Shown piece by piece: positions 12,288 through 24,444 of a stretch of DNA of 64,000 nucleotides; position 1 is the stretch's first letter; each line of letters opens with the position of its first letter. The notes under the pieces were generated by a model, which saw only the letters and a program-made list of their open reading frames with translations, made no database searches and was not told the DNA's origin. The stretch spans positions 15,948,065 through 16,012,064 of the forward strand of contig CAKAKS010000022.1 in the NCBI GenBank assembly GCA_916700875.1, given 5' to 3'. Position numbers and translations under genes: made by a program. The DNA comes from Sebastes aleutianus (taxonomy: Eukaryota; Chordata; Actinopteri; Perciformes; Sebastidae).

Positions 12288-15200
12288 ATGGCCTGCAGCA
12301 GCGGTCAGGGCAATGCCGAAACTCTGGAGGGGTTCCATGAGGTGAACTTGGCCTCGCCCACCACACCTGACCTTCAGGTAGGTCGAGTCATCAAATGCAT
12401 ATACAGAGACAGATATCAGCATATTTCTATTAGGAAGTTTACAGACTTGATTATCAGGACCAGGACCCTGTATTATGAAGAGAGGTTAGTGTGTTATCCA
12501 GCTATTTTTGGGTTTGATCTTATCATTTTCTTCCATCTGAAATCTCTCTCCAGGACCTTGAGTTGGTCGTTTTTCCCTAATGTTGATCACTTTTAATGTC
12601 TTTATTGGTTCCCTGTCTGTCGTCCTGCAGAACCAAGCGGAGCAGCGCCAAGTTGCCCGTCACAGCGCCCCGCCCACCACTCTGTACCGCACCCACTCTC
12701 TGGGAGCGCCCCCTGCTGGCCGCCCCACCTCCCTGAGGGCCGACCAGCTCCCCACGCAGCCGGTTTACTCCACGCCACGACACAGCCACAATGGAAGGTA
12801 AAGAAAATACTGAGGCTGAATCCAAATGATAACAAAATAATCTGCGGTGGTACATAGACTTGAAGTGATTATCACAAGGTAATTGGCAGTTATTTTGATA
12901 AACGATTAGTCGTTTGTTATTTTTCAAGCAGAAATGTAAAATATTCTCTGGTTGCAGCTTCTCAGATGTGAAGATTTGTTTCTTTTCTCTGTTTTACATC
13001 ATTTTTATTTGCTCAAGGTCTTTTTTTATTGGTATTTAAAGTCATACGAAATGCAATAAATCACAGATACCCACATTTCTGCTCCATCAGAGCCCCATCC
13101 CTATTATAGTACCGTTTAGTAATCAAACAGAATCGATTCCATAAAACTTCATACTGCATATATATAAATAAATTCAAAGTGACAAAAATCCGGTGACACT
13201 AAAAATGAAATAAAATAAATAAAAAATAAAAAATATAATAAACATAAAAATAAATAATAATAAATGAGTTGTAAGAAAAACAAACAAAAAATTAAATTAA
13301 ATTTAAAAGTTACAAATAAATAAATAAGTAAACTATATATAATATGGGCTCAGTAGTACAAAACTACAATACGATATCAGCGTCATCCATTTTTTCTATA
13401 TAGGTTAGAAATGGTTGCTGTTTTACGTCATTTTCAATTGAATATATTCGAGTTTTGGACGATGTTTTGGGAGTTTTCAGAAATTTTATAGACCAAATGA
13501 TAAATGAATTAGTCTGGAAAATAATCTCCAGATTAATTGACGATTAGAATAATTGTCAATTTCAGCCCAAGTGGCAGAATATTGATTAGACCTGCAGATT
13601 CCCGTTCACAAACAATTTTGTCTAAGACATCTTCCTTCCGATCGGCTGTAATCCATAACTGACTGCTGTCGTTTCCATGGTTACACAGCGTGCCGGGCCA
13701 GGACGGGGAGTCCGCCGAAGGCAGCTTCCTGTGCGGAGAGGACGGCGAGGAGTGCAGCGCTCTGAGCGACAGCCTGTCGCGGCTGCGCAGCCCGTCGGTG
13801 ATGGAGGTCCGAGAGAAAGGATACGAGAGGCTGAAGGAGGAGCTGGTCAAGGCCCAGAGGGTAGGACGCACACACACACACACACACACACAAACGGTCT
13901 CTGGTCTTAACCTGAATATGAATTTAAACTGAATGTGTGAGTTTGTGCAGTTGGACAGTGTGTGTGAGACTTCACTTCATCTCTCCACATTTACATTAAC
14001 ATGTTATATTCTACATTTTTATTTTAAATGCATTTATTTCATTATTTGTTATTATTTAAAGTGGAAACGAGTCCTCAAATCACTAATTTTTATTTCTTCA
14101 TCTCTTTGTTTGTTGTTGCCATGCTATGATTTTACGTTCATGTGTTTTCATTTGGCGGTTGTTTTTCTGTTTTTCTGTTGTTTTCTGTTTGTTTTTATGT
14201 GTGTGCGTGTGCGTGTGTGTGGAAGGATCTGCTGTTGAAGGATGAGGAGTGTGAAAGGTTGTCTAAAGTCAGAGACCAGCTCGGCCAGGAGCTGGAGGAG
14301 CTCACCGCCAGTCTCTTCCAGGTCGGTTCGCCTCTACACCTCCTCCTCCGTCCGCCTGTCTGTCCGTCTCCTCTGCTTCCCGTTTCCTGTTTCCCTTCCT
14401 CCTCCTGAGGCAGCGGCCAGACAGAAACCCCACTGAATAAAATGATATGTTGTTCTTATTCTTTGGCAGCAGAGATGTGAGGAGGCGTTGTGTGGTCGTT
14501 GGGAAGCTGTTTTAGTGGATATCTTACTTGATCTTCCATCAAGGCATTCAAATGCCAGCTATGGCTGTTTTTCCACTGTGCCCGGTGCTCGTGACCCAAA
14601 CGAAAGATCTGTTCTTCAGTCTTCAACTCTCTGCACTTTTGTGATTTTTAACTGAATCTCTGCAGTTTGTAGTTTAGTTTCAGTCCAACGTTTCTGTTCA
14701 TACATTCAGGTATCATCTTTATTTTACCGTTCACACATCTCTTTAAAACCGCATCAGAGTGTGGGAGAAATAAACACTTAGCTTCATATATTAATCCACA
14801 GATGATTCCAGGTATTGTCATCAATATTGAGTTTTAAGAGCACTCCACTGATTTAGCATTAAGCCGTCTACACATGAGCAGAGGTAAAATCGCTCTGCGC
14901 TGGTTCTGCCATTGTTTTCCTATGAGTAGAGCGGTGCTGCCTGACTAGGCGGAAGCGCTACCTTTGTTGTGGCGCACTGCTCAAAATTGCAACCGAGTGC
15001 TGTGCTTGCTCTGGTGTTCGATGTTGGAGTTCAGGAAGCAGACTGAATCTGTCCGGCTAGCCTTCACAACTTGTTGTTCCTTTTCTCCTCACATTCCTCC
15101 TCCTTGTTCTTCTCATTGAAGGTGCTGGGACTCTTTTCTGTGTGTGTTTTCTGTAGCCTGTATACATGTATGCAGCAAAACCAGTAACAGTTGCTTTACT

Positions 15201-18200
15201 TTCTGTTACTACTATGTTTTTATAATGTTTATTTTAGAGTGAACTGTTCCTTTTAATATGCATTGAGCTTGTGTAGATGCTGCTTCACTATCAGAATGAA
15301 ACTAAATCCCAACATTTCAATCGTATCGAACGAGGATTGGGCCAAAACGTCTAGTTCTGCGCCTGCATTAATATGTCAAATTTATAAAGCAGAAAATACA
15401 CTTCCATTTTTGCACAGTTGCGTATAAGACACTAGATAGCTACGTAGCCCTAACATACCCACTAGCAAGAGCCCACATGACCACGTCATAGGCATATGTA
15501 CCTGATATGCACAGCCCGACGTCAAGAAGCGGCTCGTATCTTGATGCCAACCAATAGCATGGAAGACTTTGACATGTTAACAGGGTATTTTTTCTATCAT
15601 ATCAACACCTACGAACGTCTTAAGACATTCAAAATTGCCGTGTTAAAAAAAGTACAAATTTGACATATTAATGCAGAAGTAGAAGTAGAAGTTTTGACCC
15701 AATCCGCTTTCGAAGAAGAAGAAAATATCCAAAAATATCAAATTGTGTGTGTTTTCCAGGAGGCCCACAGGATGGTCAGAGAAGCCAACGTCAAACAGGC
15801 ACATGCTGAAAAACAACTGAAAGAAGCCCTGGGGAAGGTGACAACACTGAACACTCACACACTAACAACTCTGAGCTCAGGTTGAATAACAGTTTTAGGG
15901 CTTGTTTTAATTCAAACATCTCAGATTTACTCCTAGGAAACGCACTGAAAGTTAACGTAGAACTACAAACACTCAGAGCAGGACCTGAGGATTTGAAGTC
16001 GGAAGAGTTTTACTCCTTCCCGCAGTCATAACTGAGTCACACAGACATGAAACGCATGTTGATATCATTCAGTGTGACATACACTTCCCGAGGATATCCT
16101 TATCTCTGATGTCCATCCAGAATAAACGTCCATGAATTACCTTAGACATCTTAGAAAAAAGATGCTGCAAAACTTACAACTGCAAACATGAGCTGCTAAT
16201 TGATAATTTGGCATACTTTTAATGGTGCCAACAGCACATTTGATAGCTTTTTAGGGGTCTCTCAAATAGGCCTATATGTTGGTTTTGGCATGTTTCCATC
16301 TATCAGATTAGTAAAAACCTTTTTTCGTCCTCTTCAGATTGACGTCCTCCAGGCGGAGGTCCAGGCCCTGAAGACGCTGGTGCTCTCCTCCCCGACCTCC
16401 CCGCTGGGCGAACTCCCCTCTTCAGGGTCGAAGACTCCCTTCAGGAAGGGCCACAGCAGGAACAAGAGCACCTCCTCCGCCATCATGGGGACGCAGCCCG
16501 ACCCGTCGGCCACGCAGCCCATCGTACGGGAGTGTAGAGAGGTAATGCCAGATAATAATACTTTTAATGCGTGTCTTCATCCAGCTTTACTGTATGATGA
16601 TGAGCTGTTTTGTCGGGCATGCAGGTGGACAGTCAACTGTTCAGCGACTTCAAGGCGTGGAAGGAGACGCCGACGCTCGAGCGCGGCTGCTGCTTCCTGG
16701 AGAGAGTTTACCGTGAGGACATCTACCCCTGCCTCACCTTCAGCAAGAGCGAGGTACAGAGAGATGCAGACAAAGATCTCACTTTTGCAAATATTTTGTG
16801 GGGAAGAAAATGCACTCAACATGTTTGTCTATGACTATAAGGATGTATATATACTGTACATGTAGCAGTGTCATCATGCAGAAACCTACGTCAGGTCACG
16901 TGGGAAAAGATTTTAGATGAGCTTGAAGGGAAAATAGCATTTTGACGCTAAAACATACTTTGACCAAAATATTAAAGTTAGGATTTGAATACATAAGGAA
17001 CACCACTGGGAAGCTACAGATATAAAAACATATGGGTACCCGACTATTGCTTTAATACAGTCAGAAAAGTTGTAATTTCTGTGCTGTACTGTCCTTCATC
17101 GTCCTCTCCTCCTCCTCAGCTGGGTTCGGCCATCCTTGAAGCCGTGGAGCAGAACACGCTCAGCGTGGAGCCGGTCGGTTTCCAGCCGCTGCCTGTGGTC
17201 AAAGCCTCGGCGGTGGAGTGTGGAGGACCAAAGTGAGACTGCACACACACACACACACATATAAACTCTTCCTCCTCTTCATCGAGGTTTCACTCTTTCA
17301 TTATCATCTCTCCATCTTCCCTCAATTTCCTCCTCTAGTGGGCGAATGGCCGAGCTCGTCACGTAAGTCTGACTCTCTCTCTCTCTCGCTGCCATCAGCA
17401 TTTGTTAATCTCTCCTCAGTTGCTCCTCGACCCGCCTGGCTCCTCCAAACGCCTCCTCTAACTCATAACAATCCTTCTGACCAGGTTTATCAAAGCCATC
17501 CCGATGAGACCAACCTTGATAAATGTCTAACAGTCATCCCTCTCTCCTTACTTCCTTTCCTTGCTTCCTTGAGTCCTAGAATTAGTCTTGTTTTTTTATT
17601 CAGTTTTCCTCATATTGAAGCAAAAACATCTGAATAACTCGTCTCTTTGTGTCTCTGACAGAAAATGTGCCCTGAGCGGTCAGACCAAAACCTGTAAGCA
17701 CAGAATCAAGTTTGGAGATTCGTCCAACTATTACTACGTTTCTCCGTACTGTAGATATAGAGTAAGTACCAACACACAAACACGGGCTGGAAATGATGAA
17801 TAATACTCACTAATAACATTTTATTTTTATTTCAGGTCCTGTTTTGCGTATAAAGATATTTTATCCCCCACATAAACACACTCAGATTTTTCTGTGACGT
17901 CATACTTACAAGGAATTTGCAATTTTTTCTGAAATTAGTACAAATCTGAAACTTCAATATGTAACATTTTGGCATTAAAAGTAGTAATAATAAAGCACAT
18001 TTTGATTGGGATCACATCAAATTTGTCTTAAATAGTATGTTACATCTGTTAGATGAACTCACAACCAGGAGAATCCCAGATTCATTGATGATCATTCTGC
18101 TTCCTTTAGCGTAATATATGTTTAACTCCTGCAGATGTCACCCATGAGCTCTGTGTAGTGATCCCGTGTTTGTTGTTTCATAAACACTAGATTAAAACAG

Positions 18201-18532
18201 TTTTTATATAAATCGTATTTGTTTGTCTCTTTGTCTTTTTTTCTCAGATCACAGCAGTGTGTAATTTCTTCACCTACATTCGCTACATCCACCAAGGGCT
18301 GGTCAAACAGCAGGATGGTGAGACACACACACTCATACACAAATGGAAATACTCAAGTAAGGTACTTGAGTAAATGTACTTAGATACTTCCCACCACTGA
18401 TGATTGAACAAACCAAGTGACCATCATGTGACCTGCTGTGTCTTCGTAGCGGAGCAGATGTTCTGGGAGGTGATGCAGCTCCGCAGGGAAATGTCCTTCG
18501 CCAAGCTTGGCTACTACAAAGACCAGCTGTGA
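12288..18532 (+). CDS. rab3ip: Rab-3A-interacting protein / Rabin8, Rab8 guanine nucleotide exchange factor
   Basis: Eleven coding exons: 12288-12377, 12631-12797, 13689-13860, 14226-14321, 15760-15837, 16338-16541, 16625-16753, 17120-17232, 17662-17761, 18248-18317, 18450-18532. They give 433 aa (human about 460-476). The start is the first ATG in frame; an in-frame TGA precedes it in the same exon. EGFHEVNLASPTTPDL and LPTQPVYSTPR near the N-terminus point to RAB3IP rather than RAB3IL1. Residues about 110-215 form the Sec2-type coiled coil that exchanges nucleotide on Rab8 in vesicle and cilium traffic. HSRNKS (Ser at about 245) fits the NDR-kinase consensus HxRxxS known in mammalian Rabin8. 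The conserved C-terminal half (DSSNYYYVSPYCRYR, FFTYIRYIHQGLVKQQD) ends GYYKDQL. A MITE lies in intron 4 and a candidate microexon in intron 8. Confidence 0.96.
15326..15714. mobile_element. MITE with about 57-bp terminal inverted repeats in rab3ip intron 4
   Basis: The left end (CGAACGAGGATTGGGCCAAA, continuing to GCATTAATATGTCAAAT) returns in reverse complement at the right end (ATTTGACATATTAATGC through GTTTTGACCCAATCCGCTTT). The 270-bp interior has no coding capacity, so this is a non-autonomous DNA element. Its right end is only about 45 bp before the exon 5 acceptor at 15759. I could not fix a target-site duplication. Confidence 0.82.
17339..17362 (+). CDS. rab3ip: Candidate 24-nt in-frame cassette microexon of rab3ip
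   Basis: Between exons 8 and 9 a strong acceptor (cctcctctag) and a consensus donor (gtaagt) enclose exactly 24 nt. Both flanking junctions are phase 2, so inclusion keeps frame and changes GGPKKCAL to GGPNGRMAELVTKCAL. Skipping gives the standard family sequence. No transcript evidence is available here, so inclusion is inferred from splice-site quality and phase alone. Confidence 0.55.
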
Positions 18533-18935
18533 CCGACGGACAACCGCGCCCTCCAATCACAGCAGACTGCACCCCGAAGCCCCGCCCTCCAACCTGCTCC
18601 TGGTTTTCCTCCTCCTCCTCCGGTCCTTCCTCCTCCTCCTCCCTCCTTTGTGTGAGTGTGTTTTTGTGTGTGAGAGAGAATAACTGGTTGTTTTCAATCA
18701 CCATGAAAAAGACTGAAGGACTGTGACGTTGGTGGACTGTTGTCGGGAGTTTTGGTGGAGTTTGAAAATATGATATTTACTTTATTGAAACGTGTAACAC
18801 TCCAATATATGAAGACAACTGGCATGAAACGAGAAGTTAATGAAATACGTCGACATCTGAACTCATCTGAGGAGCTTTCACCTTTTCTTTCTCCCCCCTC
18901 CCCCTCTGCAAATACACATTCAATTAAAGCTGTCA
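18533..18935 (+). other. rab3ip: rab3ip 3' UTR with candidate polyadenylation signal
   Basis: Sequence after the TGA stop has a CU-rich stretch (CCTCCTCCTCC repeats at 18607-18645). A candidate ATTAAA signal lies at 18923-18928. Other A/T-rich hexamers occur downstream, so the 3' end is not certain. Confidence 0.45.
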
Positions 18936-20724
18936 ATCAGAGTTTTAAATCAGAGTTTAACAGGGCTGAAATACATTGATGTATTAATATACTCAATGGA
19001 GAATTAAAGACGCTGTTCTGAGATTTTGAGAATATAGTTTGAATATTTAGAAATAAGTCGTAATGTTATGAGAATAGTCATAAAACAAGGGAAAAAAATA
19101 CCAAAAATATACAAGTATAAGTCAAATTTTATGAGAAAAAAAATCGGAAAATAAGTTATGGACAGATATGATCCAATTATAAATATGAATATATGTATTC
19201 TAAAAATATTATGCCTTTTATTTCTTGTAAAATTACACATTTTATGACTCATTCTTTATAACATGAGACTTTTTTTTCTCAAAATTGCATCTTTTTTATC
19301 TCAAAATATTGACATATATCCTCAAATTCTGACTTTATTAACAAGATACACCTCTTTTCTTGTAAAATTCTGACTTAACCTCAAAATACTGACCCTTTTT
19401 CCCTCGAAATTATGACTACATTTTCAAAATGTACTTTTTTCCCTCCAAAATTTCTTGTAAATTACAATTTTATTTTCATAACATTACGATTGTTGTCTAT
19501 CTATTCTGTAAAATCTCAGACATTGTTTCCTAACAGTGGCCCTGTTGCTCCGTCGTAGTGGAACAAGTAACTAAAAATGTGACAACCAAACAATCAATTA
19601 TTGTGAAACCATGTATAAGCTTATATTTAATTTATGTTGTAGCAAATGATGAAGGCAGTCTGGGGAATATGAAGAAGTACAGTTGATGCAAAGATAATCA
19701 GAAGATCATGAGTACAAACATTGTTCTGTTCAGACTGGATTTATGTCTCTAGGGGAGGTGGGCTGATTTTAACAAGACCTGCACTGCAGCTGCAAATTCG
19801 CTGGTCCTCCTGAAATGTAATTAATTTAATTGTAATTATGTCTTTCATAAGACATAATTACAAAAAAAAAAAACAGTTTCATCTCTTTGCTTCTATACTC
19901 TTTGACTCTATCATTTACAAAAGAGCACAGTGAATATTTCCCCACCTCCCTCTGTAACGTTAATCCTGTCCGAATGGGGCTTAAAAATGTCTTTTCAACA
20001 TGATGAAAGTGTAAAGTAAAAGTTTATTTATAATTTCTTTAAGAGTTTATGATGGTTATTTTGTTGTCGGGTGGTTTCAGACGTTGGTGAAGCTTCAGGA
20101 GAGTCGTCATGTTAAAGGAAAAGTTAAACACTACATTTGCATTTTCTGCTGTTAAACACTACATGATCTTTGAGATACTTTGACAAACAAATTTGCGGGG
20201 TAATTTTCCTTTAACGGCTCCTGGTGTTTTCAGCCTGCTGTATTTAATCAATCAGGAAATGTGTAGATAGTAAGCTGTGTGTGTGCGTGGGGATGTTGAG
20301 TGTGTTTGTATGCCTGGTGTTGTGTAAACTTTATAATATATGTTAATTTAAACCTGCATCTCTCTCTCTCTCTCTCTCTCTCATTCAAAGTCAGTGTCAC
20401 TCTCCCGGTTTGGTTTAGTGCCTTTTCTCTCAGACACTCTGAAATAAAAACAGTGATACCTCTGGAAACCCGCCGCTGTCTGTGGAGTCTGTTATATATA
20501 TATATTTTTCCTTTTTTTCCCTTCCTTTTCCTCGTAACAAAATAAAATAAAATGAAATATGGATAAAGCGAAATTAAGAGAAAAATAAAGAGTTGCTTCT
20601 TTTGGTCTTCTCTCTCTCGCGAGATCTGGCAACACTGGATGGAGGTTCCGGCTGGGGAAGGGGGCATGCGCTGTAAACAGTCAATCACGTGGTGAGGATG
20701 GGACGGCGTGCAGCACAAAAAAAG
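18936..20724. other. Intergenic between convergent rab3ip and tmem19
   Basis: No gene recognised. It holds AT-rich imperfect repeats of the kind TCTCAAAATTNTGACTTT (19010-19510) and a (TC)n microsatellite at 20358-20382. Confidence 0.6.
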
Positions 20725-21030
20725 TTGTAGAATTACAAGAATAAAGCCATAAATTTACGAGAAAAGAAGTTGTAATATTACGAGAGTAAAGTCGTGATTT
20801 TACGAGAAAATAAAGTCGTAATATTACGAGAATAAAGTCGTAATTTTACGAGAAAATAAAGTAATATTACGAGAATAAAGTCGTAATTTTTGTAATACTC
20901 GTAATATTATGACTTGTTTTCTCCTAAAGTTATGACTTTATTCTCGTAATATTACGCCTTAATTCTCGTAATATTACGACTTTTTTCTCGTTAAGTTACA
21001 ACTTTATTCTCGTAATATTACGACTTTATT
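20725..21030. repeat. Self-complementary CGTAATATTACGAG array
   Basis: Short units combining AATAAAGTCGTAATATTACG and AGAATAAAGTCGTAATTTTACG run rightward to about 20890 and then in the opposite sense (CGTAATATTACGACTTTATTCTC) to 21030. CGTAATATTACG is itself a palindrome. The block can therefore fold on itself. Confidence 0.85.
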
Positions 21031-21930
21031 CTCATAAAATGATCGACATACTATACTATGACGTTTTTTTCAAGAAATTTCCAACATGCTATACTATGAC
21101 TTTTTTTTCAAGAAATTTCTGACATGCTATACTATGACTTTTTTTTCATAAAATTAACGACATGCTATACTATGACTTTTTTTTCATAAAATTAACGACA
21201 TGCTATACTATGACTTTTTTTTCATGAAATTAACGACATGCTATACTATGACTTTTTTTTCAAGAAATTTCCGACATACTATACTATGACTTTTTTTCTT
21301 GAATTTTACGAGATAGTATGACTTTTTTGTCATAAAATTTACAACATACTTTACTATGACTTTTTTTTCAAAAAAATATCGACATACAATACTATGACAT
21401 TTTTTTCATTAAATTAACGACATATATACTATGACTTTTTTTATTTTTTCGACATATAATACAATGCCTTTCTTTTCATATTTTCGATATACTATACTAT
21501 GACTTTTTTTCTTGAATTTTACGACATAGTAGTATGACTTTTTTTCCATGATATTTACAACATACTTTACTATGACTTTTCTTTCATAAAATTAACGACA
21601 TACTATGACTTTTTTTTCGACATGCTATACTATGACTTTTTTTTCATAAAATTAACGACATGCTATACTATGACTTTTTTTTCATAAAATTAACGACATA
21701 CTATGACTTTTTTTTCGACATGCTATACTATGACTTATTTTTTTTCGACATACAATACTATGACTTTTTTTCATATTTTCAACATACTATACTATGACTT
21801 TTTTCATGAAATTTACAACATACTATGACTTCTATTACTACATATACTACGAATTTGTTTTTCGACATACAATACTAGTGACTTGTTTTATTTTTCCGAC
21901 ATACTATACTATGATTTTTTTGTGTAACAA
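21031..21930. repeat. 38-bp minisatellite CGACATGCTATACTATGACT + T-run
   Basis: About 23 units with core ACATGCTATACTATGACTTT, then a T-run and CATAAAATTAACG. Unit length is near 38 bp, with shortened variants after 21600. Inverted copies lie at 22690-22830. Confidence 0.92.
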
Positions 21931-22168
21931 TAATTTGGCCTTTTATGTGAATCACCAATAGTAATTCAAATTTTTGCCTAGGCATTACCTTATCTCCCAA
22001 TCCCTTGTCTGGGAAAGTTTCTCCCGAAATCTGGGTTAATATCCTCAGTCCATCAGATACTATCTGTTCAATTAGGACAATTATTTCCAGTAAAAGCGTG
22101 TGCAGCCAGTTGTAGAACTTGGTTGAGTTAACGTATTTAACACTGCAAAACGTTTTTATCAGTAAATA

Positions 22169-22174
22169 TTTATT
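22169..22174 (-). terminator. tmem19: Candidate tmem19 polyadenylation signal
   Basis: AATAAA on the minus strand, about 135 nt after the tmem19 stop codon. It is the nearest canonical signal. Confidence 0.5.
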
Positions 22175-22306
22175 TTCCTCTCCATCATATCCGGAGCATC
22201 TGTATATTCATGTCCAACATGTAATAATACAGATTACTCAAATGTCTTAATCAGCGGTCGGTCTCAGATCAGTCGTCTGGATCTGTGTTGTTCATCTGTC
22301 GTCAGT

Positions 22307-24409
22307 CTATCGTGGCCACATCCCCCATGCCAGCCCGGGCAAGACGAGTGCGACGAGAACGGAGGAGAACAGGTTGACTGCGTTGTTGTCTAGAATAGGT
22401 TTCCCACAGATCCGCTGGGTGGTGGCGGACTCGTAACCCACCACCTTCCCGATGCTCGCGTCAAAGCCTTAAGACAGAGGAAGAGGAAACGTCTGGTTAG
22501 TAACACTGAAATTCTGTTTTGTCCTTCTGTTCAGGTTCAGACTGACAACTTACAGGCTTGTAAACAGGTCAGATGACCCAGGTGGAGCTCACTGATTGGA
22601 AAGTATTGATAACAACATCTTGCTGTTTAAAAGGTAAACATTAAACTTATACCCACTGTCTGTGTTCACTAGGGCTGCTATTAACAATTATTTAAAATTA
22701 CAAGTCATAGTATGTTGAAAAAATAAAAAAAAGTCACAGTATATCAAAAAGAAATCCCAGTATAGTATGTCGAAAAAATAATAGTCATAGTAGAGCATGT
22801 GGAACAAATAAAAAAGTCATAGTATAAAAGTACATTTAATTAACTCTATTGTCACAGCCGACGTCCTCATCTACCACAGATTCAGACCACTGTTCTTATT
22901 ATCGACTGTGCCTACCTGAGTATTGCATGTGAGCTCCCAGGAAAGAGTCCAGCATTGATCCCAGCAGGCCGGCCACACCGCCATATATCATGATTGGCCA
23001 CTGGGGGTCTGCCATGTTCAGGTCCTCGACCAATAGAAGCTGTGTTACATAGTAAGCTGCGCCCACCGCGAGACCGCCGAGAAAGCTGGCGACCAATCCG
23101 ACGTTTGTGACTCCTCCGTTCGTTCCTGGAGGGAAAGAAGATCATATAGCACATTTTAGAGATATCATTCTAAGAATTTCCTGAATATACTGTACAGTTT
23201 CCTACAGACACTGACCGTCAATACAAAGAAACTGTATTCTTGAACTTTTGTCACATCTTTCACCCTCTTGTCATACATCAACACATGCAGCCTTTTACAT
23301 AGAAGTCACCCAGAGTGTCACAGAATGAAAGACAGCCTCTGTTTACATTCATGTAGGGTAGTTTTAGGTCAATTGACTGTATCACAGCGTGGGAATATAA
23401 ATTTCACATCAATAAGCAGCAAACGAATGAACAGAGGCCTGTACTACGAAGCAGGATTTGGATGTTATCGAGGTAACTTCAGGTTAAACCCTGGGTTTTC
23501 AGTCCTACGACGGTGGTTTACAGACATGCCCACTTTATGATAATCACATGCAGTTTGGGGCAAGTCAGCTCTATTTACCTGTAATTATTTTATGTCCTTA
23601 TGCTGCTGCAAAACCAAATTTCCCCTCTGGAGATCAATAAAGGCTTATCTTATCTTCTCTTCTGTAAAAACCTGGTGCCTACATTACCCAGAATGCAACT
23701 CAAACGCTCACTATAGCTTCACGTTGAGGAGACGGCAACTATTCACGATGCAAATCTCAACGGTTAAATGAACTCAGTAACAATTCAAAAATAAATGACT
23801 TACTCCAACACTACTAATAATAATGATGATAACCACGACTCACCTACTGGGACTTCCTTCCAGGTGGTGATGAGTTTAGGCTGTGATGGGCTGAGGATGG
23901 GCCCCACCTCCGACGCCCAGGTGTCCCCGGTGCTGCATGCGATCGCGCCCAGCAGAGAGAGGCACATCCAGGAGGCTGAGTACTGTTTGCTGAAATCAAT
24001 GGGGATCTCACCTGGACCCACCTGAAACACAACCGACATTTTTGCAAAGTTAAACGTCTACTCCACTACATCTCAGAGACAAATATTCTACTTTTTACTG
24101 CGCTACATTTGTCTTGATAGATTGCTCATATCTCCAGATGTGTTGATGTTGAATGTTTGTGATGAACTGAAGGATGAAATAAACTCTTTAAAAAGCCTCT
24201 TGGATCAGCTGGAAAATGCATCGTCACAAAGCTGAAAACAGGCTGTTACGTGGTTCTCACGGGACAGTGACGCTACAAAGATGTGATCTTATAGACCATG
24301 ATTTAATTCATTTTGTTTTAATATTTTAATCAATTACATCCATATTATTTAATTATTTTTATATTGTTTTATTTACTCTTTTGTAAATGTGCCTTCAACA
24401 CACAGTATG

Positions 24410-24444
<35 letters not shown>

